Positions 28,215 to 37,173 are shown, numbered from the stretch's first letter. The stretch is DNA of 64,000 bases from Pelagomonas calceolata (GCA_918797485.1 CAKKNE010000002.1:1268501-1332500), one strand, 5' to 3'. A program made the numbers and translations. Notes: generated from the letters alone by a model not told the origin.

Positions 28215-28455
28215 ACACTCGAACAACAGCAGCAGAGGAGTTGAGACGTCTCCCCCCGCTCATGAATGAAAACTGGTTGAGCGCTGCCCAAGAAGCCCCC
28301 TCCCCGATCCCCCACACCACGAACCCTTCCCCACGCATAAGATAAACCAACATCCCATCTAAATTAAGCCGCAAAGCAGGCGCCATCGCCGCGTCGCCCG
28401 GGAAAGCTATATTGTAGTCATATTACTCACAGGGATAGGGCTAGAGAAGTGGTAG

Positions 28456-30017
28456 CTAGAATTCGGCCACGGCGAGCGTCTCGAGCCGCGGCTTCCCGTA
28501 ACGGTCCGCGCCGGGCCGCGGCATGGTCGGGGCCTCGACGGCGTAGAATTGAGCCTCATCCTCATCATCCGACTCACTCTCCACCACCGCAGCAGGGGAC
28601 CGCGACGCCCACGCGCGCGGCGACGCCGTGTCGCCCGTCCGCGGGGGCGGCGGCGGCATTAGAGGTGCCGACATTGTCCGATGCACGCGCCGCCGATCCA
28701 GCGCCGTCGTCGCCTCCAGCGAACTTTCTGGAGAAGTCGTCACGCGCGACACCTCCATGGCCGGCGACGGCTCCGGAAAGAATGATTCTGAGTCGATTTC
28801 CGGGAAGGGCGGCGCTAGCAGTTGCTCGACGGCGTGCCAATCTGTCGAAGCAAACGCGGGCGCCGCCCGCACGTCGTCCGCCAAAGGTCGGGAATGGGGC
28901 TCCTTCTCGAGGAGAGCTTCGAGCGTCACCGCCAAGGACTCGTCCTCGGGCAAGGAAGGCGTATCATTGAGAATAGACGCCATGAGCTGCCGCGGCGTCT
29001 CCGCGTGGAAGGGTGTACTACCAGTGGCCAATTCGCCGACGAGGATCCCAAGGGCCCACCAGTCGACGGCGACGCCGTAGGCGTGGCCCCGCAGGATTTC
29101 CGGCGCCATGTACTCGACGGAGCCACAAAAAGACCGGCACCCTTGGAGCGGGTCCTTGCCGAGGGCCGCGAGGCCGAAGTCGGCGACGACGCAGTGGCCC
29201 TGTGTTTTGTGACGGGTGAGGGGCGCAGCGACGGCGTCGCAGCGCGTCGCGTCGATGGCGTCGACGCGATACGCCGTCGGCGTGGCCCTCAGAGACTCTA
29301 CGCGCCTCGCGAGAGAGCCGCGGCAGTTCGAGAAGGAACGGACGCCGGAAAACGGACCTGGTCGTCAATCAACACGTTCGAAGGCTTGCAGTCCCGGTGG
29401 ACGACGCCGTGCGCGTGCAAGAACGTTAAAGCAACAACTAACTCAGCAAACGCAGCCACACAACTCTCGAGGGACACCTGTCTCCTTTTCAATAAAGTCT
29501 CCAAGGAACCGCGCGAGAAGTAGTCCGTGACCAGGTAGAAGGAATCTTGCGCCTGGAAGGCGTAGCGCAGGTCGATGACGAAGGGTCCTCCTTTCGATTG
29601 CAGAAACCCGAGGATGAACGGCTCGGCCTTCGAATTGGGCGGCTTCCGCCGGTCTTTTTTGCCGGGCTCCTTCTTCTGGCAGACCTTCATGGCAAACAAG
29701 CAGCCCTCGTCCGGGGGTTGGCGCTTCCTCGCTAATACGACGGTGGAAAACGCGCCTCTGCCAATCTCCTCAAGCACTTCAAAGCGGTCCTCGGCCTCGC
29801 GCGTGTCGCTCACGGACGAGGAGGCGGTGACATCAGATCGAGAGCGACCTAACGACAAGGCTGACAACGACCGCGTCAATCGCGACGACGTCCGCGACAG
29901 CGAGCGGGACCAGCTTTTCCGGAGGGGCTCGTCGCTCTTCGCCGTGTTCGGCTCGTCCTCGTGCTGTTTCCTGCTCTTGCGCCGGGGGCTCGACCGGCCG
30001 AAGAGGGAGAGGGGCAT
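28456..30017 (-). CDS. AGC-like serine/threonine protein kinase
   Basis: Two exons on the minus strand (29358-30017, 28456-29199), 467 residues. Start at MPLSLFGRSSPRRKSRKQHE, the first ATG in the frame. The N-terminal 85 residues are basic and Ser-rich. The kinase domain has the Gly loop EEIGRGAFSTVVLARKR, VAIK-type lysine FAMKVCQKK, HRDCKPSNVLIDD, DFG (VVADFGLAALG), activation-loop GCRSFCGSVEYMAPEIL and VDWWALGILVGEL. The GS(V/P)EYMAPEIL segment and HRDxKPxN point to the AGC/S6K-type group. The C-terminal tail is Pro/Ser-rich. The intron sits just before the DFG segment. Confidence 0.88.
29200..29357 (-). other. Kinase intron, possible old introner
   Basis: 158 nt, CAG/GTCCGT donor and AAACACAG/GG acceptor. 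No clear TSD (4 of 8) or TIR, but it contains GCGTCGATGGCGTCGACGCG, the core word of the introners. Boundaries are fixed by LIDDQ/GHCVVADFG continuity. Confidence 0.6.
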
Positions 30018-30750
30018 CTTTTCCCGGAACCGCCTCGGCGTTTCCGGCCACGCGTTTCCGAGCACCGAGCGTGTCGTGCGCTCTTGCTCGGCGGCGGCGC
30101 GCTTTGGGGCCTGAAGCTCCTCCCGAGGAGTTCTGGGCTGCGCTGCGGCCCCGCGCGAGCGGCGAGGTCACGGTTATGCTAGGCTGTGTGCCTTGTTGCT
30201 GTGCTTGCTCGAGCGCGAGGCTGCGCGACGGCGCCAGCTGAGCTCACAGGTTGCCTGGAGGGCTGCGATGCCCTTCTAGCCTCACGTATCCAGCCCTACG
30301 CGCGCCGACGGCGGTAGCGCCACCACGCTCGACTTTGCGCGGCGGGCCGAGCCGCGACGAAAAATCCGACGGCCGTCCGAAGAGATACGCCTCGCGCCCA
30401 AGCATACTTGATATCCACCACAAAAAAGCAGGGCGACCAAGAGGGCCAATAATACACCGGCCCAATGACCGGCATAGCACGTACCACAGACCGCAACAAA
30501 GCCTCGACGCAGCCACACCGAGTCGCAAACGAAGCGAGCGAAGGACTTATAGTGCGGGTTCGCATTAATTCCAAAAATTAATTGCCTGAACACAAAGGCT
30601 TTTGGAAGCTGCATCTGACACGCACGCACAGTCAGCACTGCTGCTCGTCGTCCAGCGCCGCCCGCAGCGCAACAAGTTCCAAGGGCTGCCCGCAGACCGA
30701 AGCAAAAAGAGTACCATAAAGCTACATAGGGCAGCCTAGATCATTAAGCA
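30018..30750. other. Divergent promoter region
   Basis: No gene is seen in 733 bp, and no full GCTAG palindrome. A run AAGGGCTGCCCGCAG near 30680 resembles the leader word of the paralogue pair at 35-36 kb. Confidence 0.35.
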
Positions 30751-31761
30751 ATGGTGAACGCGACGCGCCGCCGCTCCTACCTCGGCACGCAGGAGTTCAT
30801 CCCCGGCGACGTCTGGCGCGGCACGATGACGAACTGCCAGCAGACGGAGCTGCATGTGAAGAAGAGGCGGCTGCGCTACGTGCCCATTGAATTGTCCATC
30901 GACCACGTCAGTGGACATGAAATTACGGCGACGTTCGTCACGCACTACGACCGCTCGTTCTACGAGATGACGGGGAGGTATGAGTCTGAAGGGAGGAGGT
31001 TGTACCTCGAACCGAAACGCGGGAAGTTGGGAAAGCACTGGATCGCCTGTGACGCCGAAGCCTTTGTCTCTCCAGATTTTAGTAGTATGTCGGGATTGAC
31101 CTACAACTGCTTCGCAGATCAAGACAAGGAGTGCGATCCGGGCGGGGGCGAGTTCATGCTGCGGCACGATCGTACTAGATTCGTGGTGGAGGGTGCTGGC
31201 GACGCTAGAGTAAATGGCGAGTACGCGGCGCAACCGCGCCTCGGCAAGGCGAAGGCCGACGTCTTGTATGAAGGCGCGCCCGTCTATTTGCAGGAGGGCG
31301 GCCCCTTCGCGCTCGTTCACGAAGTGATCGGCCAGTACGGTTTTTGGAGGATTACGCAGGCCGTGAACCTCGAGTATCGGGTACCCGATAGTAGTGATGG
31401 CGCGTTGTACAGCGCGTGGAGCGAGGACGTCTACCCGCCGGAGAACGGCTGGCGGCCCCTACTGAATAAGAGGCGCGGCGCGCCGGCGCCGACGGTGCGC
31501 CCTGCTGTTAGAAGTATGTATGTTGGCCTGGCCATTCCCCGCAATTTGCGCGCGGGCGCCGACGACGACTCTGGTTTTTATGGCGATGCGTCGCTCTTGG
31601 TGGCCATGATCCTGGTCATCGGGTTGCTGCTGTGGTGCGTCGTCCTGAGGTGTGGGCGGCGCGTGCGCCTCAAGGGGGGGAACCGCACGAGGAGGCGGTC
31701 GCTCTCGGGGTCGAGCCCGTCGCCCTCCATGTCCGCGCGCAAGGCGTACGCGATCCCCTAA
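30751..31761 (+). CDS. Type I membrane protein of unknown function
   Basis: A 336-residue protein. The first 260 residues form a soluble domain rich in beta-type sequence with paired Tyr/Trp and two possible Cys pairs (YNCFADQDKEC). A single transmembrane helix follows (about 273-293, SLLVAMILVIGLLLWCVVL) and then a basic cytoplasmic tail (RLKGGNRTRRRSLSGSSPSP). No signal peptide is visible, so topology is uncertain. I do not recognise the domain. The last 21 bases, including the stop codon, are repeated 96 bp downstream. Confidence 0.6.
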   Translation: MVNATRRRSYLGTQEFIPGDVWRGTMTNCQQTELHVKKRRLRYVPIELSIDHVSGHEITATFVTHYDRSFYEMTGRYESEGRRLYLEPKRGKLGKHWIACDAEAFVSPDFSSMSGLTYNCFADQDKECDPGGGEFMLRHDRTRFVVEGAGDARVNGEYAAQPRLGKAKADVLYEGAPVYLQEGGPFALVHEVIGQYGFWRITQAVNLEYRVPDSSDGALYSAWSEDVYPPENGWRPLLNKRRGAPAPTVRPAVRSMYVGLAIPRNLRAGADDDSGFYGDASLLVAMILVIGLLLWCVVLRCGRRVRLKGGNRTRRRSLSGSSPSPSMSARKAYAIP

Positions 31762-31877
31762 CTTGTAGCTTCTGCTCGTTGGCGTCGGGGGGCTACTCCT
31801 GCCACAGTGAGCATCACGCAGCGCTTCCCCCGCCTCGAAGGCGGCGGTCGCCGCACAAGGCGTACGCGATCCCCTAA
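31741..31877. repeat. 21-bp direct repeat flanking the gene end
   Basis: AAGGCGTACGCGATCCCCTA then A occurs at 31741-31761 (encoding KAYAIP-stop) and again, identical, at 31857-31877. It resembles a footprint of a local duplication or a long target-site duplication; nothing recognisable lies between the copies. Confidence 0.85.
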
Positions 31878-31884
31878 GTAGTAC

Positions 31885-32652
31885 TTAGCCAGCTGACTCG
31901 TCAAGTACCGGCTCTATCTCGAAGAGCGCGTCCTCCTCGAAGGCTGCCGCCGCCGCGTCGGTACGCGCCGAACTCAACAGTTCGCGCGCGACGTCCGGCG
32001 AGAAGGTCGCGTCACTTCCCCAACTTAAAACATCAAAAACCGTCGACGCGGACCGAAGAGACGCGACGAGCAATCGCGTCGGCGACCGGCAGCCGTCGAG
32101 ACACCCCTGGATGCGCTGGCACTCGGCGGCGCCGTCCAAACCGGCGTCGCTCATCCGCCCCAAATACGGCGCCAGATACGACGCCTTGAGCGCGTTCGCA
32201 ATCAACGCCTGCTCCCGCCCGTAGCACGCCGTCATGCACAGATGGGCCTCGTCCCGTAACCGGTGTGCCGCGACGACGCCATCTTTCGTAAGAGGTAGTT
32301 TGATCACGAGATGGTCCGCGGCGCCGACCGCATCGAGTAAATCCAGGGAGCACTTCTCGTAGGCGTCGACGGAGCCGCCCCAGGCCTGCACCATCACTTC
32401 CTGGCAGCCCGCGCCCAGAGCTGTTCTCGCGAGTTTCGCGACGTCCGGCACGGTACAAGGCACGCCGTCTCTCTTTAAAATTGTGGGGTTCGTCGTGACG
32501 CCGTAAAACAAGCCCGTCGGCAGGAGCTCGCGCCAGGCGTCGACGGACGCGCTGTCGAGAAATAACCGGCCGCGGCCCGCGTTCGGGGCGATGGCCGTCG
32601 CCGTGTATATGAGTAGGGCGGCGCGCAGCGGGCGGCCGCGGCGGCGGCGCAT
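31885..32652 (-). CDS. Transaldolase / fructose-6-phosphate aldolase-type enzyme, probably plastid
   Basis: A 255-residue protein of the short TAL/FSA class. It has LFLDSASVDAWRELLPTGLF followed by GVTTNPTILKRDG, the Schiff-base lysine segment LVIKLPLTKDGVVAA, the MTACYGREQALIA segment and APYLGRMSDAGLDG. The enzyme moves a dihydroxyacetone unit between sugar phosphates. The leader (MRRRRGRPLRAALLIYTATA then IAPNAG) looks like a signal plus transit peptide, so pentose-phosphate/Calvin-cycle use in the plastid is inferred. Length is as expected for the short class. Confidence 0.85.
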   Translation of the reverse strand: MRRRRGRPLRAALLIYTATAIAPNAGRGRLFLDSASVDAWRELLPTGLFYGVTTNPTILKRDGVPCTVPDVAKLARTALGAGCQEVMVQAWGGSVDAYEKCSLDLLDAVGAADHLVIKLPLTKDGVVAAHRLRDEAHLCMTACYGREQALIANALKASYLAPYLGRMSDAGLDGAAECQRIQGCLDGCRSPTRLLVASLRSASTVFDVLSWGSDATFSPDVARELLSSARTDAAAAAFEEDALFEIEPVLDESAG

Positions 32653-33030
32653 GGCTGCTTTTGGACCTCGCCTCGGTGCGCTATTTTGGCCTCGCGTCGG
32701 CGCGTCGAGACCTTAAGACTGCCTAGCTGCAGCTCTGCCGATCTGAGGCCTACAGCGGGCGCGTCACAAGCCGCCGAGGCAAGAAACGCTGTCGGAGCAG
32801 AGTCGAGACGCGAACCTACCTTCGTGCCGGTCTACACGTGTCGGCGTCGCTTCTGTTGAGCCGCTGGGCAGGGAGAGCTTGAGGCTCTGCACACAGAGCG
32901 CTGCAAAAAAACGGCGCCTGGCGACGCGGACGGACTGCTAAAGCGATAGGACACGGTCTCAGGACCAGACCAGTGCTGCCAAACGCTTGCTGACGCTTGT
33001 AGTCACCTCGCGCCGAGGCACAGGGAGCAA
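32653..33030. other. Divergent promoter region
   Basis: No gene is seen. A very degenerate GCTAG-like word (ACTGCTAAAGCGATAGGACA) lies near 32935. Confidence 0.3.
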
Positions 33031-34278
33031 ATGTTGCAGCATGGTTTCTGGCATGGTACGGCGCCTCGTCGAGATCGAGGCCGGGTCGAACGCGACGGAG
33101 AGTCAGTTCTTCATCGACATGGAACGCCGCACGAGCCTGCAGATCTCGGTCGCCTTCACGCTGGCCGTCGCGGCGGTCGTCGCGTGCTGCGGCCTGCGGC
33201 GCTCGTAGCCCTCCTTTGCTTCGCACCGGCGGCGGCGCGGAAGCCAAAAGGCGTGCGCGCGAAGAAAAGCGGCGTCGACGCAAAAGCGCTGGCCGTCAAG
33301 GCCTGCTGCGAGGACGCGACGACCGCCGAGCTGATCGTCGCGATGCGCGGCGGCAGCGACGAGCGCACGGCCGCGGACCACGCGCTCGCCGCGCGCGACG
33401 GCGCCGACAAGACGATGGCCGTCGAGATCCAGGAAGTTTTGGACTTGAGGGGCTCGGACACGGCGTGCCTGCTCGCCCTGGGCGCCGAGTGGTGCGGGCC
33501 CTGCAAGGTGCTCAAGCCGTTGCTACGGAAGGCCGCCGAGGCGTCTCAAGGGACACTCATACTGAAGGAAATTGACGTCGACAAAGAAAGACCGATCGCG
33601 GAGGCGCTGGAAGCGACGCAGCTGCCCTGCGTCTACAGCGTGAGGGACGGCAAGTTGCGAGACGTCATCGTCGGCCTGCCGCGGTCGCACCAGGACCTCG
33701 CGGCCTTCGTCATGCGCGCCATGGATGGGGAGGGCGGTGCTTCCACAGTTCCGGGCAGCCGGACCGTCAATTTGGCGCGCGTCGCGGGCTCGGCCGCCCT
33801 GGGCGCGGGCGGCCGCGAGGCCCTGGCGGCCAAGTGCCGCGGCGCGCTCGACGCGTGTAGGGAGCTTGCGGCGTCCGACAAGGATACGGTGATGGAGGCG
33901 CTCAAGACGACGAAAGCGTACCTAGAGCGGGCCTACGGCGGCAAGCCGGTCTATCGCGACAACGCCGTGTTTGTGGAGAACTGTGTGGAAATCAAACAGT
34001 GAGTTAGGTTATCCTGAGATTTGTTGCGGGACGACGTCGCGTCGATGGCGTGGGGCGCCCGAAATTTGATTTCCACACAGGTGGAGAAGGTGGCCCCCTG
34101 CGCGCCGGCTTTGGACTTGTTTGCGGCGGCTGGGTACGTGGAGATTCCCGGCGACCCTGAGGGTTCAGATGACGAGAAAAGAGACGCCTTACACCCGACG
34201 CATCGCAATCTAGCCGTCTTCGAGCTCTGCTGCGCCGAGATCGACAAGGCAAGAGATGAGCTGCGCGTGATGACGTGA
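33031..34278 (+). CDS. Thioredoxin-domain protein
   Basis: Exons 33031-33972 and 34081-34278. The thioredoxin core is clear: LLALGAEWCGPCKVLKPLLR with the CGPC active site, then KEIDVDKERPIAEALEATQL followed by PCVYSVRDGK (cis-Pro). A C-terminal helical extension follows and may be TPR-like. The start is doubtful: the leader VLRPAALVALLCFAPAAARK fits a signal peptide but has no nearby in-frame ATG; the ATG at 33031 gives an unlikely Arg/His-rich stretch. A separate 55-codon ORF overlaps this region. The intron is an introner with a perfect TSD. Confidence 0.75.
33041..33208 (+). CDS. Overlapping 55-codon ORF, possible tail-anchored microprotein or uORF
   Basis: MVSGMVRRLVEIEAGSNATE then a C-terminal membrane helix (LQISVAFTLAVAAVVACCGL) and RRS-stop. 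It lies in another frame over the 5' end of the thioredoxin ORF. Its composition is more protein-like than the thioredoxin frame in the same stretch, so it may be the true coding frame here, either as a uORF or as a separate small gene. Confidence 0.4.
   Translation: MVSGMVRRLVEIEAGSNATESQFFIDMERRTSLQISVAFTLAVAAVVACCGLRRS
33973..34080 (+). mobile_element. Introner element with perfect 8-bp TSD (thioredoxin gene)
   Basis: 108 nt. GTGGAGAA occurs at 33973-33980 (used as GT donor) and again at 34081-34088. The element is 33981-34080, CTGTGTGGAAATCAAA ... TTTGATTTCCACACAG, forward orientation (CAGTGAGTTAGG next to the 5' TIR). An in-frame TGA inside shows it must be spliced. Confidence 0.95.
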
Positions 34279-34301
34279 AGTACACCTAACAATATCTTAC
34301 A

Positions 34302-34883
34302 CTACAACTCAGCGCGCCGCCACTCGATGTCCAGCGCGCAGCCCGAGGCGACCACCATGTTCGCGACCGGGCAGCGCTCGTGCACGATGCGACCGATCTG
34401 CTCGATTGTCGCGTCGTCGTCGGCGTCAATGCTAACGTGCGCGACGCCCCAGATGCGCGTCAGGCGGCTGACGGCCGGCGCCGGCGCGTCCACCGGCAGG
34501 TGCGCGGCGCCTTGCGGATCTCGCGACGCTTCCAGCTCGAAATCGATGCTGCGTATCTTCGTGCGCAGCATTCTTGCAACAAAATCGGCCGTCGCGCCCT
34601 CGCACCCTATCAAGGCCGCCAGCAGCGTCTCGACCGGCTGCGGCGCGGTGTCCTTGCCGCCGCCGGAGGGCGGCGTGTCCGTATGGAGAATGTGACCGCG
34701 GGTCTGCGACGTCGACGCCGTGCCTTGGGTGGTGCCGGTGATGCTGTAGAGCTTTTCACGCGGTTTGCGCGTTGATAGCGTTCGTTGTCTCGCTGTGAGA
34801 GCTCGTGTCGTGCGTTGGCTCACTGTGAGAGCTCGTGCCACTGTGAGAGCCTGCACTCGTTTTGCGAGCGTGGCGGCCAGCAT
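34302..34883 (-). CDS. OsmC-family peroxiredoxin-like protein, probably mitochondrial
   Basis: Start at MLAATLAKRVQALTVARALT, the first ATG in the frame. Residues about 45-193 follow the OsmC fold: GHILHTDTPPSGGGKDTAPQ then PVETLLAALIGCEGATADFV with the resolving-type Cys, and ERCPVANMVVASGCALDIEW with a second Cys (motif CP). OsmC/Ohr proteins reduce organic hydroperoxides. The first 45 residues are basic and built from repeated RALTV/RALTA words, consistent with a mitochondrial presequence; the DNA repeats GTGAGAGCTCGTG three times. The stop is 23 bp from the thioredoxin gene stop. Confidence 0.82.
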   Translation of the reverse strand: MLAATLAKRVQALTVARALTVSQRTTRALTARQRTLSTRKPREKLYSITGTTQGTASTSQTRGHILHTDTPPSGGGKDTAPQPVETLLAALIGCEGATADFVARMLRTKIRSIDFELEASRDPQGAAHLPVDAPAPAVSRLTRIWGVAHVSIDADDDATIEQIGRIVHERCPVANMVVASGCALDIEWRRAEL

Positions 34884-34987
34884 TGCTCTTCTACTGCTCT
34901 GGAGCGCACCGGAAGTCTCCCGTAAGATGTTCAATGATACCCAGTGGCAGTTCTAAGGGTTATTCACCAGCGCTGCGGGCAGACAGA

Positions 34988-35011
34988 GCTAGCGTAGATA
35001 AAGACACTAGC
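34988..35011 (-). promoter_or_regulatory. GCTAG palindromic intergenic element, copy 7
   Basis: On the minus strand: GCTAGTGTCTTTATCTACGC then TAGC. It is centred between the divergent OsmC (105 bp) and paralogue A (88 bp) starts. Confidence 0.65.
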
Positions 35012-35098
35012 TCACAGTGCACTCGACCCAAAACGTGCTACAAAGGCTGCCCACGCGCAACGTACGCACCAATAAGTGCGATCAGGCGGCACAGGACA

Positions 35099-36073
35099 AT
35101 GCTGGATGGTAATCATAGCAAGAAGCATCGCGTGAGGACGACGCCGGTGAGTCTTCTGCCGGGGGACCGCAAGGAGCGGCTCTGCGCCATGGCCGCCGAG
35201 GCCAGGGAGAAGCTTCGACCATGGGCGCTGCAACCGGCATCGGGCGTGAGCACGTTCAACCGGCTTTACATGGCGCTCGGCGAGCAGGAGAGCGTGGGCG
35301 GACTGCTGCACATCGCATCACTTGGCGCGGACGGAGGCGATGTGACGGAGGAGCACATCGACGCGTTCCTTGAGGAGAGCAATGCGTTCTTCGATGGCGT
35401 CTTCCACACGGTGAACCAATTCGCGATCGTCGCTGCCCTCACTTTTACCATCTCCGTGCCGCTAGCCGTGTACAACCTGGACGGCATCGAGACGTTCGGG
35501 ACGCGGGACGCGGCCCTGGGCGGCGACGGGAGCCCGGCGTGGTATCGGGCCTGGCACGGGCCGCGGGCGCAGCACGCCTGCCACTGGGCGTCGTGCTGTC
35601 TGATCTCCCTGTCGGTGTACTGCAGCTGGGAGGCCATCTCGCGGTGCTTCATGCTCATTCCCACCTATAGCCTCTACATGCCGGACATGGAGGCGAGGCT
35701 TCGATTCTTTATGCTCGCCCCGGCGTCCTGGCGTCTTCCGCTTGGACGGGTCGCGGCGACGACGTCGGCGCGTCGTCTCGAGACCCACGCACGCCATCGC
35801 CGCAAACGCAGGCTTCACTACGATCAAATCATGTGGGTCTGGCCCTACACGTGGGGGAGCGGGTGTCTCCTGCTGTTGGCGTTGCCGTTCCTCGGTGCCC
35901 GAATTAGTCCGGTCGTGTCTATGTGTACAGCCATGCCCGCGGTCGGTGCCATTCGCATGATCAAGTCGACGTGCTGGAAATGGGGGAATATGTCGGGAGA
36001 TTTCCAACACGAGCTCGCGAAGCAGCTGCTCGCCGCTGACGACAGTTCGGGCGGGGAAAAGGCCGTAAGCTAA
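35099..36073 (+). CDS. Multi-pass membrane protein, tandem paralogue A
   Basis: Opens MLDGNHSKKHRVRTTPVSLL then PGDRKERLCAMAAEAREKLR, shared with the next gene. A degenerate EF-hand-like loop (ADGGDVTEEH) precedes a hydrophobic span (FAIVAALTFTISVPLAVYNL). Two further membrane regions follow (ASCCLISLSVYCSWEAI and GSGCLLLLALPFLGARISPV). Unspliced it is 324 residues, but relative to paralogue B it has a basic insertion of 33 residues (LAPASWRLPLGRVAATTSAR and on), encoded by 35713-35811, which looks like an intron. Spliced length would be 291, against 287 for B. The family is unknown to me. Confidence 0.6.
   Translation: MLDGNHSKKHRVRTTPVSLLPGDRKERLCAMAAEAREKLRPWALQPASGVSTFNRLYMALGEQESVGGLLHIASLGADGGDVTEEHIDAFLEESNAFFDGVFHTVNQFAIVAALTFTISVPLAVYNLDGIETFGTRDAALGGDGSPAWYRAWHGPRAQHACHWASCCLISLSVYCSWEAISRCFMLIPTYSLYMPDMEARLRFFMLAPASWRLPLGRVAATTSARRLETHARHRRKRRLHYDQIMWVWPYTWGSGCLLLLALPFLGARISPVVSMCTAMPAVGAIRMIKSTCWKWGNMSGDFQHELAKQLLAADDSSGGEKAVS
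35713..35811 (+). mobile_element. Candidate in-frame introner (GC-AG) in paralogue A
   Basis: 99 nt with no counterpart in paralogue B. It starts GCTCGCCC and is followed at the 3' side by GCTTCACT (4 of 8 matches), ends AACGCAG, and contains ACGCCATCG. It has no stop codon in frame, so both spliced and retained forms are translatable. Confidence 0.5.
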
Positions 36074-36074
36074 T

Positions 36075-36095
36075 CTAGCGTATCGACACACTAGC
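36075..36095 (-). promoter_or_regulatory. GCTAG palindromic intergenic element, copy 8
   Basis: On the minus strand: GCTAGTGTGTCGATACGCTA then G. It is 148 bp upstream of paralogue B and directly after the stop of A. Confidence 0.6.
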
Positions 36096-36242
36096 TGCAG
36101 CGCCGGGTCGACTCAAACAGCGCGGTGTGCTGTTGCTGCTGCCGAAGCGCAACGAACGCGACGCAGGGATACTCGCACGGTCTAAAAACGCGCGGCCAAG
36201 GCTGCCCGCGAGCAATACGTGCGATCAGGCGGCTATCACACC

Positions 36243-37106
36243 ATGCTGGACCAAGGCAAAAGACACCGCGTGCGACCGACGCCAGCGAGCTTGCTGCCTG
36301 GGGATCGGAATGCGCGGCTCTGCGCCATGGCTGCAGAGGCCAGGGAGAAGCTGCGGCATTGGTCTAGTCAGGAGAAGACGAACACGTTCGATTCCCTGTA
36401 CGACGGGGTCGGGGCGCATGAAGGCTGCGGCGGGTTACTCCGCATCGCAGCGCTCGACCCGACCGGCTCCGGGCATTTGACGGAGGCGGAGGCGGATCGA
36501 TTCCTGTGGGAAAGCAGCCAGTTATTTGAGGAATTGATTCACTTTCTGAACCTCGCAGCCCTCGTCGCGGCGCTAGCGTTCACTGTCGCCGTTCCACTCG
36601 CCGTGCTCAATCTCGACGGACTCTCGACGTTCGACGCGATTGACCCGTCCCTCGGCGGCGCCCAGAGTCTGGGTTGGTACAAGCGGTGGCGCGGACCGAG
36701 GCTGCTGCATGCGATGCATTGGACGGGGAATGGTTTGATCGCGCTCTCCGTCTACGCTTCTTTCAAGGCCATCGCTTTGTGCTTCGTGATGATACCTAGC
36801 TATAGCTTCTACCTGCCGGACGTCGAGTCGCGGTTGCGATTCTTCATGCAGGACCACAAGGAGATCCAGTACGTCTGGGCCTATACCTACGGGAGCGTGG
36901 CGTTGCTGCTTCTATCGCTCCCCTTCCTCGCGGCGCGAATCTCACCGGTCGCGTCCACGTGCGCCCTCATCCCGGCGGCCAGCGCCTTCTCGGTGTTTCG
37001 GGCCCTCTTGTTTCGAGCCGATCACATGGCGAACTTCCAGCTCGACATCGCGCGGCGACTCATGGCGGACGGCGGCGAAATATTTCGGGGGGAGGTCGTA
37101 AGCTAG
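36243..37106 (+). CDS. EF-hand multi-pass membrane protein, tandem paralogue B
   Basis: 287 residues. Shares the N-terminal HRVRPTPASLLPGDRNARLC block with paralogue A. A canonical EF-hand loop DPTGSGHLTEAE lies at about residues 71-82, so Ca2+ binding is likely here while A has lost key residues. Membrane spans: LNLAALVAALAFTVAVPLAV, GNGLIALSVYASFKAIALCF and YGSVALLLLSLPFLAARISP plus a following helix. The two genes arose by tandem duplication including the 5' leader: TGCGATCAGGCGG ends 10 bp before both ATGs. The function is unknown; a Ca2+-responsive membrane role is inferred. Confidence 0.6.
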   Translation: MLDQGKRHRVRPTPASLLPGDRNARLCAMAAEAREKLRHWSSQEKTNTFDSLYDGVGAHEGCGGLLRIAALDPTGSGHLTEAEADRFLWESSQLFEELIHFLNLAALVAALAFTVAVPLAVLNLDGLSTFDAIDPSLGGAQSLGWYKRWRGPRLLHAMHWTGNGLIALSVYASFKAIALCFVMIPSYSFYLPDVESRLRFFMQDHKEIQYVWAYTYGSVALLLLSLPFLAARISPVASTCALIPAASAFSVFRALLFRADHMANFQLDIARRLMADGGEIFRGEVVS

Positions 37107-37173
37107 TGCTGATTGAGGCGTTCCAATCGTGGGTAAGGGTGTCGCGAGCCCTCACCAACGCGTCCACAGGCTT

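Noticed and set aside
35394-35420. GATGGCGTCTTCCACACGG in paralogue A as another introner
   Set aside because: It is conserved coding sequence (FFDGVFHTVN) matching the paralogue's layout; the resemblance is chance.
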